Source: Endotrypanum monterogeii (taxonomy: Eukaryota > Euglenozoa > Kinetoplastea > Trypanosomatida > Trypanosomatidae). Taken from it: DNA of 57,991 nucleotides. Both the position numbers and the translations under genes were made by a program. Numbering within the stretch: position 1 is the first letter of the stretch; every line of letters begins with the position of its first letter. The notes under the pieces are model-generated. The model saw only the letters and a program-made list of their open reading frames with translations. It ran no database searches and was not told where the DNA came from. The stretch covers positions 156,656 to 214,646 of the forward strand of contig CM007332.1 in the NCBI GenBank assembly GCA_000333855.2, in the 5' to 3' direction. This document shows, in pieces, positions 18,432 through 30,183 of the stretch.

Positions 18432-20417
18432 TCAGTCGGCCCGGAACACTTCTCGTTTGTGCCGCTTCTTCATCGACAGCGGGTTCTGACCCCGCTGGCG
18501 GGGTCGCCGGCGACCACCCGGCGCCTTGTTACCCACACCGCCGCTTAATGCCGGCGCCGGGTGCGGATGATGAAAACTTTTTTCAGGCAACGGCACGTCA
18601 ACCGCAGTGCCCAGGTGCTTCATAAAGGCCACATCAGCTCGCGAGAGCTTTGGCGCGGCTGCGACCACCGTCGTCGTCGTCGTTGTAGTCGAGAAGGCAT
18701 GCTGGGGTGAAGGCGTGCGAGAGAAGCTCCCGATCTGCAGCATGTCGGACGCGCACTGTCGCTTGCCGCTCCCTGGAGTGGAGGGTGCCGCATCGGGTGC
18801 AGATGATGTGCGGCGCTTCTCCGCAGCCCTCTTCTCTTCACGCAACCGACTGGCCCCAACACCGTCCTCCCCATACGAGTAAGCCGCTCCTCGTTGCTCG
18901 ATCCACAATGCGTCCGGGTTTGTGGTCAGTCGCAGCAAGGGTGTCACAGCCGCGAGACGGCGCCGCACGTCGTGACTCTGCGTTGCCACAAAGAATGCAC
19001 GTGGAACAAACGAGCGCGACTTCGTGACACGAAAACGCTTTTCTAGCCCATCATGCGCAAGGGCAATCGATCCGTGCGCCGGACCCTGTAGTTGGCCCAG
19101 AGGATCGCCACCGCCATCTCTGCCGAGGACATTCCGATTTTCTTTCCGTCGTCGCCGCTTGGCCGCCGCACTGTGGGGAGAAAGCACGAACTCCTTGAAG
19201 TCCGTGAAGGAGGGCATTGAAACTAATCGAAGTGCGCTCAAGTCACACGCGGAGGCATCGGCAGCGACAGTGGAGCTGGCGCTTTCAGGTGAGAGACGGC
19301 CGAGGCGAATGTCGTTGGCGATCATGAACTCGCCAATGGCCCTGGCCTCGTTGCGCGTGGGCAGTGGGACAATGGCTTCCATCTTTTCCGTCGAGTCACT
19401 GACTCCGTGACTGTCGCTTGCGTCGCTGTGGCGATGTTGCTGAGGCGGCCTCTCCCCTGGCGCAATGAGCGTCACGCAGCCCAAAAGTCGATCCACCACC
19501 GCAGCAGGCACCTCCGAGAAAGTTATCGGAAAGGTGGTGGACGAATCTGGCGGACCACCGCGCCGGTGCGCAGCGCCGCCATCCCTAATATGATGATGAG
19601 TAGTAGTAGTATTACTGATGTTGTCACCCCTGGCCGCCAAGTCGCCAAACGACGCAGCTAGCCAAGCCTCTGTTTCATTTATCCGATGGCGTGGCTCGGC
19701 TTGTGGGGTATTTGGTTGCGCCGCGGAACCTGACAGCACCTTATGCTTCAAGTGAGTGTCGTCTTTTCGGCCCTGGACGTTGGCCCCTGAAGCAGTGATT
19801 GCAGTGGGGCTCGACAAGGATGCGCTCGGTGATGCCGTGGCGCAGGCCGGTGGCGTTGGGACAGAAGCGCGCATGCGGTGAAGCGTCGCCACGGTCTCCG
19901 GCAAGCAGTAGAGATGAAACCTGGAAGCCAACGCGGCGTCAACATGGGCCATCGCAGCCTTCGCGGGGTGGCCGATCACCGTCGGGCTGCGATCCTCGGC
20001 CTGGAAAGCCTCACACAGCAGCGCCATGAGAAAAGCATGCGGGGTGACTTGCGGCAGCGCACCCAAAGGAAGCCGTGCTATGCTGGCCGCCAGTGCCGCT
20101 GCATTCCTGTCAGTCGCACACGGCGCTGGATCCGCCGGCGGTGATGCCGTTCGCATGACGTCGCCCCCGTGGGCACTCGAAGCAGCCCTGCGCAGCTTTC
20201 GGCGACGCGCCTCTCGCCAGGTGGCAGTCGCGTTGGCCTGCCAATACGACAGCAGCACAGCTCGGAGAAAAGAAGCGTCGCACAAAATAGCGTAGCCGCG
20301 GTCCCCGTCTATCGCCGAAGACGACCGAGATGAAGCCGGAGCTTGGATAAGATGCGCAGCAGATAGTATGCGGAGGCAGCGCTTATTGGCATGCGCACGA
20401 AGGACTCTCCGCTTCAT
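18432..20417 (-). CDS. UTP23: UTP23-like PIN-domain rRNA-processing protein
   Basis: UTP23 is a nucleolar PIN-domain protein of the small-subunit processome, required for 18S rRNA maturation. The N-terminus (MKRR, basic) and the strand YAILCDASFLRAVL (about 42-55) match the start of the FCF1/UTP23 PIN domain, with its first acidic residue (D47). FFVATQS followed by a leucine/arginine-rich helix (about 473-510) matches the family's FVATQD-x-x-LR segment. The C-terminal basic tail with NPLSMKK (about 650) matches the family's NPLSxKK hallmark. At 661 residues it is more than twice the usual length, because of Ser/Thr/Pro- and His-rich insertions within and after the PIN fold. The frame stays open to about 20786, but that part lacks a sensible start and translates a (CA)n tract; the ATG at 20417 puts MKRR at the N-terminus. 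Confidence 0.8.
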   Translation of the reverse strand: MKRRVLRAHANKRCLRILSAAHLIQAPASSRSSSAIDGDRGYAILCDASFLRAVLLSYWQANATATWREARRRKLRRAASSAHGGDVMRTASPPADPAPCATDRNAAALAASIARLPLGALPQVTPHAFLMALLCEAFQAEDRSPTVIGHPAKAAMAHVDAALASRFHLYCLPETVATLHRMRASVPTPPACATASPSASLSSPTAITASGANVQGRKDDTHLKHKVLSGSAAQPNTPQAEPRHRINETEAWLAASFGDLAARGDNISNTTTTHHHIRDGGAAHRRGGPPDSSTTFPITFSEVPAAVVDRLLGCVTLIAPGERPPQQHRHSDASDSHGVSDSTEKMEAIVPLPTRNEARAIGEFMIANDIRLGRLSPESASSTVAADASACDLSALRLVSMPSFTDFKEFVLSPHSAAAKRRRRKENRNVLGRDGGGDPLGQLQGPAHGSIALAHDGLEKRFRVTKSRSFVPRAFFVATQSHDVRRRLAAVTPLLRLTTNPDALWIEQRGAAYSYGEDGVGASRLREEKRAAEKRRTSSAPDAAPSTPGSGKRQCASDMLQIGSFSRTPSPQHAFSTTTTTTTVVAAAPKLSRADVAFMKHLGTAVDVPLPEKSFHHPHPAPALSGGVGNKAPGGRRRPRQRGQNPLSMKKRHKREVFRAD

Positions 20418-20826
20418 CGGGAAGTGTGCGGGGACCCCAAGGTGGAATGTAGTGGATATATACTTGAGAGAGCAGAGCGCGAAGGTTATATGTGTATGTA
20501 TGTGTGTGTGTGTGTGTGTGTGTGTGAACCAACAGCGAGAGAGCGGCAAAAGACAAGGAGGAGAGGTGGAAGCACAGGCAAGATGCAACACGCAAGTCAT
20601 CGTTTCGATGGTCGACATGCTCGACATTTTTTTTTTGTCAAGTTGCTGAGTACGTTGTACGAGAATCAAAACTGAGCGAGTAGAAGCACGAGTCACAGAT
20701 AGCAAAGAGTTGGGCCCCACCTCCCCCCCCCTATCCCCATTTTCTTGCAGAAGTTGGAAAGCGTGAGCTGGTGAGCACGTACCCAACTAGCCAGCGGGCA
20801 GGGAGAAGAGCGCACACATTTCAGTA

Positions 20827-20869
<43 letters not shown>

Positions 20870-22025
20870 TGTCTGGGAAAAAGGGAGGTGGCAAATATTC
20901 TATTTTTTTTCACCAGTTAGAATATGTGACCATTTTTTTTTTTTTACGTAAACCTCGATGCCTTATTTCGTTGGGAGAAAGAAGCGAGGTGCTTAGATGA
21001 CGTGCACCGCGTTGCTGAGGGTGTATCTCTGTGTGTGTGTATGTATGTTTCAGTGATGGACGGTGAGGAGTTCGACCTTCTAAAGAGGGCGCGCAGATGT
21101 AAGGCGTCTTCACGGCGAGAATGGTTACAGCGACGGTGACAAGGCCATGGAGAAGAAACACACTTGAAGCCTGCAAGTTGCGTGGATGTTTGGGAGGGAA
21201 GGTGGGTATGGGAAGCGAAATAAATCCGCCGAGGAGGAGGAAGCATAGCTACACACAAGTCTACAAGCACGCACAAAACACTGCTGAACAGAATTATGAG
21301 ACACTATCCCCTCCCCCATAAACAGAGAGGGAGATGTACGGGTACTGAATAGAGAAGAAGACGCTGGTGTGGATACGTGTACGTGAGTCGTGAGGGGTGA
21401 AAGCCGTGAATGGGGCACACACAGACACCATTTTACGTGTTCACAACCATCCAGTGCAAAAAAAAAAATACAAGAAAAAAAGGCAGCACACACATCATCA
21501 CAGTAGGCGGAAAGGTCGGGGGGGGAAGCTCATCAGAATGCCAAACAAAGCAGAACATTTGATAGAACAGCATCAAAGGGGAAAACAGAAAAAAAAAAAA
21601 CAGAGGGGAGAGACTTCAACGGCGAAAACACTTCGAAGATCGATTTGAGAAAAAAAAACACAAGCAAACGGAGAAATATGCAACTAATCAAATAAATGGC
21701 GAAGATATCAGAAACATCTGAATGCGTTATCATGCATCGCGTATATTTTCCTGGTGACTGTTTGTCTGTATGTGTGTGCGTGTGTGTCAAGGTGGGGAAC
21801 CCGGGGAGAGAACATCAAACTCCTAGGACCACACACACACACACACGCACGCACACACAGAAAACACCTACGAGGTACGACGCTTCTCCCGCAGAACCTC
21901 CTCTTTTGAGCCTTTCACATCTATTTATTTTTATTTTTCTTTATATCACAACCCAAATATGCCGCCGCAGTTGCTGCATCCGTCTGCGCAGAGCACGAGC
22001 GCTCCCACTCATGAAGAGTGACATG
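20418..22025. other. Intergenic upstream of UTP23
   Basis: No gene seen. (GT)n at 20500-20525 lies about 85 bases upstream of the UTP23 ATG; a (TA)n array at 20830-20866, A/T runs near 20933-20945 and 21458-21480, and (CA)n at 21831-21846 follow. The right end carries the 3' UTR of the coiled-coil gene. Confidence 0.6.
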
Positions 22026-25000
22026 CTACTCACGGCGGAGACGCTTATGCGGAGGCATTGATGATGCAACGCCTTTGTGTGACCCTGTGAATCTCTCCCT
22101 TGACGGTGCCTCGTCGTCGCTGTCGCCGCTGTCTCCAAAATCCATGGCTCGCCGCACCACAGCGGAGAAGAAGGCACGGAGACCTTTGCCGAACCCGTTT
22201 CCGGTCCCGAGCGCATACCGCTGGCGTTGCTGCTGGAAGTCGGTGTCGACGTCGCGACGCCCCTGAGAGTCGTCGGCGTCATCGGAATCCAAGGCGTCGA
22301 GGCTGAGCACGGGATCATGCCCATCCACGCTCGACGGTGTGGGCATTCTTTCCCCTCGGCTCCTCTCACCCCGAGTCATCTTTTCCTCGGCAAGGCCCCC
22401 CCCGTCAGACTCGGAGCAAGAGGTAGATGAGACGTACACGGTAATCTCGCGTGGTGGCGCGTCCTTTGCGGCGCTCTCGGGGACCGACGTGTGTCTGTGC
22501 GCAACGGTTGGGAGAGGTACGGGTTGCACAGAAAGGTCTCTACTCTCACCCTCGCCCTCCTCACGTTGGCGGCGCCGGCTAGAAAGAGGACTTGCATGGG
22601 TGCCTTCGCTTGCATCCACATCACCGATAGTCGCTACTGTGGGGCTGCGGTGAGTACTCGTTGCAAATGGGGCGCGCAGAGGTGACCTCGCCGCCAATGT
22701 GGAGTCCCCAGCCGGTATGCTGCTGCTACCTCCGCCGTGGCCCTCAACCTCTGAGAATCTCTGCTCCCACATCAGAGACGCCTCCTCGCCTGGGACCCTC
22801 TTTCTACTACTCTGCTCACAAACACCAATGCAAGGATCGCCGGCAGACGTGGCTCTTGGCAAGGCTGTGGAGGCGTTGGAGACAAACTCGCCAGAGGTTT
22901 GGGGAGTGCCAGATAGCTCCCCAAGCATTCGGATAAACTCGGCAGACGCACGCGGCAGGGCAGCAGGTGGCGTACCGTCAGACGGCGTCTGCGCAGACAG
23001 CTGAGTGACTTGTTGACGTTGATGATCAGTCGTAAAGCCCGACATGTGGTGCTGATCGCTTTGATTGCTCTCGCCTTCCTCGCCCCGCAATCCACCTGAG
23101 CGCTCCTCATCCTCGCAAACCCATTCGGACTGCACATAATCCTCGCCACTGCCATCCACTTCACCGCCGTCAGCTTCCCCATCCACCGCAGAGGCAGTGG
23201 CTCGTTCCTTGTCGAGCTCCTCTTCGTCCAACCGCTGCCGCAGTACCTCGAGCAGCTGAGTGCGCAGTCGCTCATAGGTCTGCAGGGCGACATCCAGCGG
23301 CAGCTTCACCTGCTCGTGGAGCGTCTTGTCTAGCTCCAGCACCATTCCCGCCCACTTGTCCAGCTGCTCCACATAACTGAGAAGAGATGTGCACCTAGAG
23401 GAGAGATCATCCGCGGCGGGGTCGTAGACATCCATCGCATTCCGTTCCTGTTGGAGTTGATCCACTTCCTTCGATCGTCGCGCACGCAGTGTGTACAGCC
23501 GAGAGAGCATAGCGGCCAGCCCGTCGCGGCAGCACTCGTACAACTGGACCAAAGCGTAGCGAGTCGGTGTTGCCATCACGGAAACAGTAGCCTCAGATGC
23601 ATTCAGAGATGTATGAGCAGCTCCGCTCGACCGCCGCTGTAGCCTCTCAGCTGCGCTCAAAGAAGAGAAGCCACCACCGCTAGTCGAGAAGATTGTCGGG
23701 TCATCTGTCTGTGCTGTCGGAACAGCTGGAAGGAATGTTGAGAGAACAGGCTGTGTCGCGGAGGGAAACACCGGCACCTGCACGTAGAAGACAAGCATCT
23801 CTCCCTTCCCCGCAGTGGCATCCATTTGATTAGACACATCCACATCACTGACGGGCGCGCCCTCGCTGAGTTCAGGGAGCTCATCCGAAGAGCTGCTGGC
23901 GGTGAAGCCTCCGCTGCACCGCCCGCCTTGCCTAACGGCTGCCACCGCTTCAGGTGTAAGGAATTGCAATGCAGACCGGCTGGCCGAGGCGCTGGCAATT
24001 GGCCTTTCATAGAGGTTTTTTCGTGAAGCGACACGGACCATCCGGGTCAGAGGCGTGGAAGACAACAACGGCGTCCAGTCTTGCCGCGCGATTTCTGAAA
24101 TGCTCCCGAGAAGCCCCTCCGCGAGACGGCTACTGATCGTAATACCACGAGAGCGCAGACGATCTGCAAGAAGACGGCAAGCAGCGAGCCCGGCCTGTGC
24201 TGCATCACGCTCCCTCCGCTGCAGCGCACTTGACCGGATGTCTTTGTGGGTGCCCATACCGATGTGCTCGATAACCTTCACGTACCACGACTCTCCACTA
24301 CCCTCGCGCACCTCCTTGTCCATCTCGTCCAGTCGAGCGTCCAACTCGTCCAACGACAGCAGCAGTGACCTCTCCACTAAGTAATGTCTCTGCAGCTCGC
24401 GGTGTTGCTCCTCCAAACGCGTCAACTTCTCGTGTAAGACCACCAAGCGATCGATGCGGCCGCGGGCATCGTCGAGGTCTTGCAGGACACGCCGAGCGCC
24501 CCCCCCACCGGCGCCGCGGATGCTGTGAGTAGCACTGTCACTTACTTGTGTGCCCAGAGTAGATGGAGTCGAGGCTGCGGCAACTGTATAAACACCAGAA
24601 GCCCGTCTGCTTCCGTCACAAGACTCCACGGCTGACCCTGATGACGCCTCGCGCCACGACTCCAGGAGTTCCAAAATCTGCGACTCCATTTCCGCCTGTG
24701 CGGTGAAAAAAAGCTCATCTGCTTCGACAAGAGCGTCAAGCGTGATTAGCTCCTCGCATACTTCCTGCGTGCGCTGCGGCAGGTTGATACGCGGATGCAC
24801 AGGCGATGTGAAATGCTCACCATCCGTGCACTCCCTATTCACCTCCCCCAACAGCTCGCAAGGCCGTTTCTTGCTCGGCGAAGAAAGGACACGATTGGCG
24901 CACCTCTGCGCAGAGGAGTCGGTGTCCTCAATTTGCGAACGCGCAGCATTCTGAAAAACATCAACGGCATTAGCGACGGGAAAACTCTTCAAGATAAATG

Positions 25001-25385
25001 ACGTCAAATGACGGTGTGGTGCATGACGCCCAGACAGTGAGGCCATGCGTCCAGAGGAGGAAGGAGAGGACTCGGGTACTGCACGGTTTGCAGCAGCCTG
25101 GAGACGAGAGAGATACGCCTCAAGCTGCTTCACATCTCCCTCACATGTAAACGATGGTGTCGTTGGTGATTGCATTGTCGTCGTGATACACTTTCCATGG
25201 GGGGAAATGGGCACGATCGCAGACGCCGGTGACGCTGTTGAGCTGTGGTGTCGCGACGAGGCCGCAGGCGGGGTTATGGGACGATGGCGTAGACGTGCCG
25301 GTATGGAATACCTTGTCGCCGTCGCAGAGGACGCAGGTAGGCCACTGGTGGAAGCAGCTGAAGTATTGGCAATCGGCGTGCTCAT
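22026..25385 (-). CDS. Large coiled-coil hypothetical protein
   Basis: This 1119-residue protein is not recognised. The first 190 residues are Ser/Thr/Ala/Pro-rich and probably disordered. Helical, heptad-like stretches follow at about 235-280, about 320-400 (rich in Leu, Glu, Arg; LEEQHRELQRHY) and about 605-760 (LRARRSKEVDQLQQERN and EVLRQRLDEEELDKER). The final 350 residues are acidic and Ser-rich with a basic end (PHKRLRRE). This layout suits a structural or scaffold protein, cytoskeletal or nuclear; that is inference. The frame is open to 25478, but the extra part translates a (GT)n tract, so the ATG at 25385 is preferred; it lies about 105 nt after a good acceptor. No frameshift is visible in this long frame. 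Confidence 0.85.
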   Translation of the reverse strand: MSTPIANTSAASTSGLPASSATATRYSIPARLRHRPITPPAASSRHHSSTASPASAIVPISPHGKCITTTMQSPTTPSFTCEGDVKQLEAYLSRLQAAANRAVPESSPSSSGRMASLSGRHAPHRHLTSFILKSFPVANAVDVFQNAARSQIEDTDSSAQRCANRVLSSPSKKRPCELLGEVNRECTDGEHFTSPVHPRINLPQRTQEVCEELITLDALVEADELFFTAQAEMESQILELLESWREASSGSAVESCDGSRRASGVYTVAAASTPSTLGTQVSDSATHSIRGAGGGGARRVLQDLDDARGRIDRLVVLHEKLTRLEEQHRELQRHYLVERSLLLSLDELDARLDEMDKEVREGSGESWYVKVIEHIGMGTHKDIRSSALQRRERDAAQAGLAACRLLADRLRSRGITISSRLAEGLLGSISEIARQDWTPLLSSTPLTRMVRVASRKNLYERPIASASASRSALQFLTPEAVAAVRQGGRCSGGFTASSSSDELPELSEGAPVSDVDVSNQMDATAGKGEMLVFYVQVPVFPSATQPVLSTFLPAVPTAQTDDPTIFSTSGGGFSSLSAAERLQRRSSGAAHTSLNASEATVSVMATPTRYALVQLYECCRDGLAAMLSRLYTLRARRSKEVDQLQQERNAMDVYDPAADDLSSRCTSLLSYVEQLDKWAGMVLELDKTLHEQVKLPLDVALQTYERLRTQLLEVLRQRLDEEELDKERATASAVDGEADGGEVDGSGEDYVQSEWVCEDEERSGGLRGEEGESNQSDQHHMSGFTTDHQRQQVTQLSAQTPSDGTPPAALPRASAEFIRMLGELSGTPQTSGEFVSNASTALPRATSAGDPCIGVCEQSSRKRVPGEEASLMWEQRFSEVEGHGGGSSSIPAGDSTLAARSPLRAPFATSTHRSPTVATIGDVDASEGTHASPLSSRRRQREEGEGESRDLSVQPVPLPTVAHRHTSVPESAAKDAPPREITVYVSSTSCSESDGGGLAEEKMTRGERSRGERMPTPSSVDGHDPVLSLDALDSDDADDSQGRRDVDTDFQQQRQRYALGTGNGFGKGLRAFFSAVVRRAMDFGDSGDSDDEAPSRERFTGSHKGVASSMPPHKRLRRE

Positions 25386-25490
25386 GGTAGCGACACAACG
25401 AGCACCAGAGTTCCTCCTCAGCCCTTGGTCGGCTGTCACACACACACACACACACACACAAAGTACAACCCCTGACAAGACAGTGGCCGA

Positions 25491-25509
25491 CTGCAGAGGA
25501 GGGGGGGGG
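25491..25509 (-). promoter_or_regulatory. Predicted spliced-leader acceptor of the coiled-coil gene
   Basis: On the - strand a C/T tract ends in CTGCAG, with AG at 25491-25492, about 105 nt before the ATG. A (GT)n tract on the - strand lies between acceptor and ATG. Confidence 0.55.
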
Positions 25510-25655
25510 AGATCTGGTGCTAGAAGAATGTGCTAATATGTGCGTATATGTGCGCGGGGCGGAGAAGGAAGGGGAAGGGAGACGAACAGACGAGGGAGGA
25601 AAAAAAGCGGAAAAAAAACTTCGATGTTGTACCAATATTTATTGGCCTGTCGCTT

Positions 25656-25697
<42 letters not shown>

Positions 25698-25908
25698 GCA
25701 ACACGGCTATAAATATATTTACGTCGATCGAGAGGACGTGAAAAAAAAAAAGAAGAATTACACAGCGACGACGACTGCGTCGACGACAAAAATCCCCCCT
25801 TTGGCGATTCTGTAAATGAAATATAGGAGCGGCGCACCAGCAAGAAAGTAACAGATTTTCTTTAGGATTTGAAGAGGAGTAAGGAAGTGTGGGGCGTGAG
25901 AATCAGCT

Positions 25909-25911
<3 letters not shown>

Positions 25912-25973
<62 letters not shown>
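25912..25973. repeat. (GT)31 microsatellite
   Basis: Uninterrupted dinucleotide array of 62 bases. Confidence 0.95.
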
Positions 25974-25979
<6 letters not shown>

Positions 25980-26085
25980 ACAAAACACATACGGATAGCA
26001 CAACGTCAACGAAGAGAGAAAGGGGTGAAAGCAGAGAAGCAGAAGTATGTAAGCATTCACCTATGTCTCAGACCTTGGAGACTAT

Positions 26086-26105
26086 CTTCAACGCGTACGT
26101 TGAAG
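26086..26105. repeat. Short inverted repeat, 8-bp stem
   Basis: CTTCAACG (26086-26093) pairs perfectly with CGTTGAAG (26098-26105) around a four-base loop, inside an island of non-repetitive sequence. Confidence 0.6.
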
Positions 26106-26862
26106 TCTGTAATCTCGCCCATGTACAAATAGACGAAGTGAGTCACACCTTGTAGAAGCCGATACGGTAGAGCACCACGACAAGGACGTGAAGAGTGGTT
26201 TCGTACCGCCCGTAAAGAAGTTTTCCGGGTCTCTCTTTTCGTTTCTTTTGATGTTGATAACACCGAAAACATTCAGAGCTAATAGACACGATACTTGTTG
26301 ATAAGTTTTTTTTTTCGGTTGTGTGTGTGTGTGTGTGTTAGAGACGAAGGGGGAAAAGAAAGAAAGCAAAAGATATCCTTTTCTTCTCTTGCTGCTGTCT
26401 CCCACACACACGTCTGGCACCAGCTCATCAGAAGCCCCACAGCACACATACACACACCCTACAGCAGGTGAAATCCCCTTTCCCCCCTCGCCGCCCCACT
26501 GACATGAGAGATGCGGGGGGTGCCCATGGCTCCACTCGCAGCGAGATAATAATAATAATAATAAAGAGAAATGAATAAAAACAGCGAAAAGAAAAAAAGA
26601 CACATTTCCACTGCTGACTCAGAGGAGCGCGTATACCGCGAATGAACCCTCGTATATTGGTGTAGCACCTCCCACCACCTCACCAAATTAATTTTTTTTT
26701 TATTTCTGCTCCCCCTCCCCATTCTCTCTTTGAGGTGTCCATCTTAACGTACACTAGCGTATCCTATTCCCCGACCTGCGCGCGCGGTTTGTTTAATTTT
26801 TTTTTTTTCAGCGCGGGAAGCCTCCGCAACCCCCCCCATATGACACCAAACGCCAACACACC

Positions 26863-26915
<53 letters not shown>

Positions 26916-27000
26916 GTATATGGCCGAGCAGCATCATTGAGAAGTCTACGACATTGCACAACATAATCGTGGTGGTTACCACAGGCACAGCGGGAAGGAG

Positions 27001-27029
27001 GGGGGGATGGGGATGGGGATGGGGATGGG
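27001..27029 (+). repeat. (GGGGAT)n G-rich hexamer repeat
   Basis: Five runs of three or more G, spaced by AT, on the + strand; a G-quadruplex motif in DNA. Because genes here are on the - strand, the transcript would be C-rich. Confidence 0.7.
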
Positions 27030-27767
27030 AGTCATCTGCAGAAGACCTTCACCGGGCCAATTCGTTTTCCCTGCTCCTTAGGAGGTGGAGGCGGCGGGCA
27101 AAATTTTGAGCAGCGAAACATACGCCGCTTTCTTTTCCAGTGCAAAAAAAAAAAAAATGATAGCTGTGTCCTTTCCCCTCTGCATGTTTGCGTGGGAAAA
27201 CGACAACAGCTCAACAGGCATGAATTCGAAGCGTATGAGAGCACACACACATATACTATATATGTATATATATATATATATATATTGCTATGTGCAGAGG
27301 CAGGGGAGAAGGTAGAACAACGCGTATCAAGCAGCCCAGACATGCTCCTCGGGAAGAAAAAAGAATAAGAATCGAGGGGTGGGGAGCTGTGGTGAGACGG
27401 TAAAGAGACTGCGTGTCTCTCGAACGGAATTCGTGCGCGGATGGGTACCTGATCCAGTCCCACACGCTCACGAAAAAAAATATCTGAAAACGATCGCAGA
27501 TCGAGATGTCAAGCGTACAAAGGAAATAATAATAATAATTATAATAATATAGAAATAGCATCAGCACGTACATTCCCAGAGAGATGTATAAACTTTTGAA
27601 AAAATGTGTTTCGCATGCACACTCTGAAGTATATGAAGTGGCTGGCAGTGGGAGGAAAACAAAGTGAGGTATAAGAGGGTTCGAAATGCATATGTCATGA
27701 ACGTTCTTCATTACAACTCTGTCCTTGAGCGCGCACGTTGATATCTCGGTGTATCAGTGCATCTGTA

Positions 27768-27807
<40 letters not shown>

Positions 27808-29856
27808 TGTGTGCATCTGCGTGGCTTTTGTTTTTAACAAAATGAGTGCCTTTCGAGCAATAATAAGTAAGCCTACCTGTAGAATAAAAAAAATTTCGAG
27901 ACAACCTGTTCCCCAACCCCCACACACACACACACACAGAGAGAGAGAAATAAAAAATGAGGAAATGAGAAGGGAAATGTACGCAAAACAGACGCGATTG
28001 AGTCTCAAACTCATTTAAAGATCCCACGCACCGCGCGCATACGCGTTCGAGAGAACGGGTTTCTACGAGAGCTACGGAAGATAATAAAAATGACGAGAAA
28101 AAAAAATGCCCTGTCCTATCAAATGGTCAGGCAACAGCGAGACGGAGGCACCATCAAACAAATATATATATATATATATAATGTTTTTTTTAATAACAGT
28201 AAATAAATAAAAATAGGGATAATAAAAGAGCGAAAGAAAATTGAAGTTCGGAAAATTTTTATAACCAACGCAACCACCACCACCACCCAGCACACATATA
28301 TATATATATATATATATTATTTATTTACGCGTGTGCGCCTGGGGGATAGATAAGAAGAAGAGGGTGAGACGCGGAGCTCCAGGTCATCATTGAATAAAGG
28401 TCGTCAAAGCGCGCCCCCAAACTTGTACACGCACACACACATACACAGACACGTCTATCCGTACGTGATGTGTATGTGAAAGCAGAAAGGGAGAGGGAGA
28501 ATAAGAAACTGAAGGAGCAGGGCGCGCCACATGCTAATCCGTGGAAGAAAATGAATAACTAGCTGCGCGTGTATGTGTATATTTATGACATGGACTCCTT
28601 CGAAGCAAAGGCAGACGACGATATGTGAAGAGACAGTGTCCTATTATACCCACAAAATACATGAAAATATCAAGACGAAAGAAACGATGACCGGGATGAG
28701 GGATAGGGGGAAAAAAAAAGATATTTTGAACCCAGAAACCAAATGAGACGCACACAAGAAACGTGTATAGGGAAATGGCGTTCTGGGTTTTGTTTTTGTT
28801 TGTTTGTTTGTTTTTAAAGTAAGTGGAACGAGTAGAAATCTCGATAATAATAATAAATAGTAATGTCGTTTTATCCCTCTCGTGTATAAACTCATGGATA
28901 TCTCTGTGTAGCTGCTGCTGCTGCTGCTTTGTGTGTGTGTGTGTGTGTGTATGTGAGTAGGTAGCTGTTAACGCCACAATATTATTTTTTTTTGCAAAGG
29001 CATTTATGAAACGAATATGCAACACACAAAAGCGAATTTAATTAACGAAAAAAAGAAAATAGACACACACACACACACACACACACACACTATATATATA
29101 TATATATATATATCCAAAGAAAAAAAATATTATCAAAACAAATATTTCAAACCAAAGCGTGACCACTTAGAGGAGTCTCAAGAATGGGGGAAGATACATT
29201 ATTATTATTTCAAAAAAATGTGTTTGAAGAATTTTGAAGAACGCGGCGCTGCGGTGTCAGTCGTCGCACATGAAGCCCTCCATACCTGCTTAGCCCCTGC
29301 ACCTCTACTCGAGAATATGTTACAAGACAAATAGTGCTCTGCTATTTTCAACCGTATTCCTTTGGCCATCACTTCTCCCAATAAAAAAAAAGAAAAGAAG
29401 AGAAGACACGCGCAACTCGACTACCCCCTAGCAACGGACACTGCATCCTAGTGTGTATCTTCAGTGAGAGAGCTCACAGGAAGTGTGTGTCGTAATGGGG
29501 AGTTCAGAAATTGGTGTTGCCTCCTCTCCCCCCCCCTCCTCCTCCCCACGCACCGAGGGGCAGAATTACAGAAAATTTGCTAGCGGTATCCGTTTGGATG
29601 GGGAGAAGAGGTAAAGACGTACTAGAAAAACAAAAGGGAGGTAAGGGGGGAAGCAACAGTCACATCGTATTAGGGGAAGGAGGCAGACGAGGGGAGAAAA
29701 AAAGAGGGGACAGTCCTCACACGTGATGCACTGTCCTCCACACACACACACACACACAAACACACAAACAGTCCTCCACTTCCCTCTTGCCCAAGCAGGG
29801 TTACCCCGTCGAAACCCTTATAGGACTTTTGCATCAAGCCAGGAGCACAGGAAACC

Positions 29857-29893
<37 letters not shown>

Positions 29894-30140
29894 ATATATG
29901 GAAGAATATATATGTTGCAGCAAAAACACAAAAGGAAGACGCTGTCAATCAAAATAAATAAACGTTTTCGAAGAAAATATACAAAAATAAAAAATAAAAT
30001 CACACAAGCGCAAAGGGAAAGAGGGGAGATGCGAAGCAGGGGGGGGGCGAGCAAGTGCACGTCATGGCCACACTATCAGACATAAAGTGGTGCTGGCACA
30101 AGCAATGCTCATTCATACACACACACACACACCAATATAT

Positions 30141-30148
30141 ACACACAC

Positions 30149-30176
<28 letters not shown>
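30141..30176. repeat. 36-bp (AC)4(AT)10(GT)4 palindrome
   Basis: A (CA) tract, an (AT) tract and a (GT) tract in mirror order give a perfect self-complementary 36-mer, with further (GT) on the right. Confidence 0.8.

Positions 30177-30183
<7 letters not shown>

Noticed and set aside
20418..20786. N-terminal extension of the UTP23-like protein
   Set aside because: It opens at TTG and translates a (CA)n tract; the ATG at 20417 gives the expected basic N-terminus.
26057..26272. 71-codon - strand gene
   Set aside because: Third-position GC is far below the genes here and no family is recognised; retained only as an observation.
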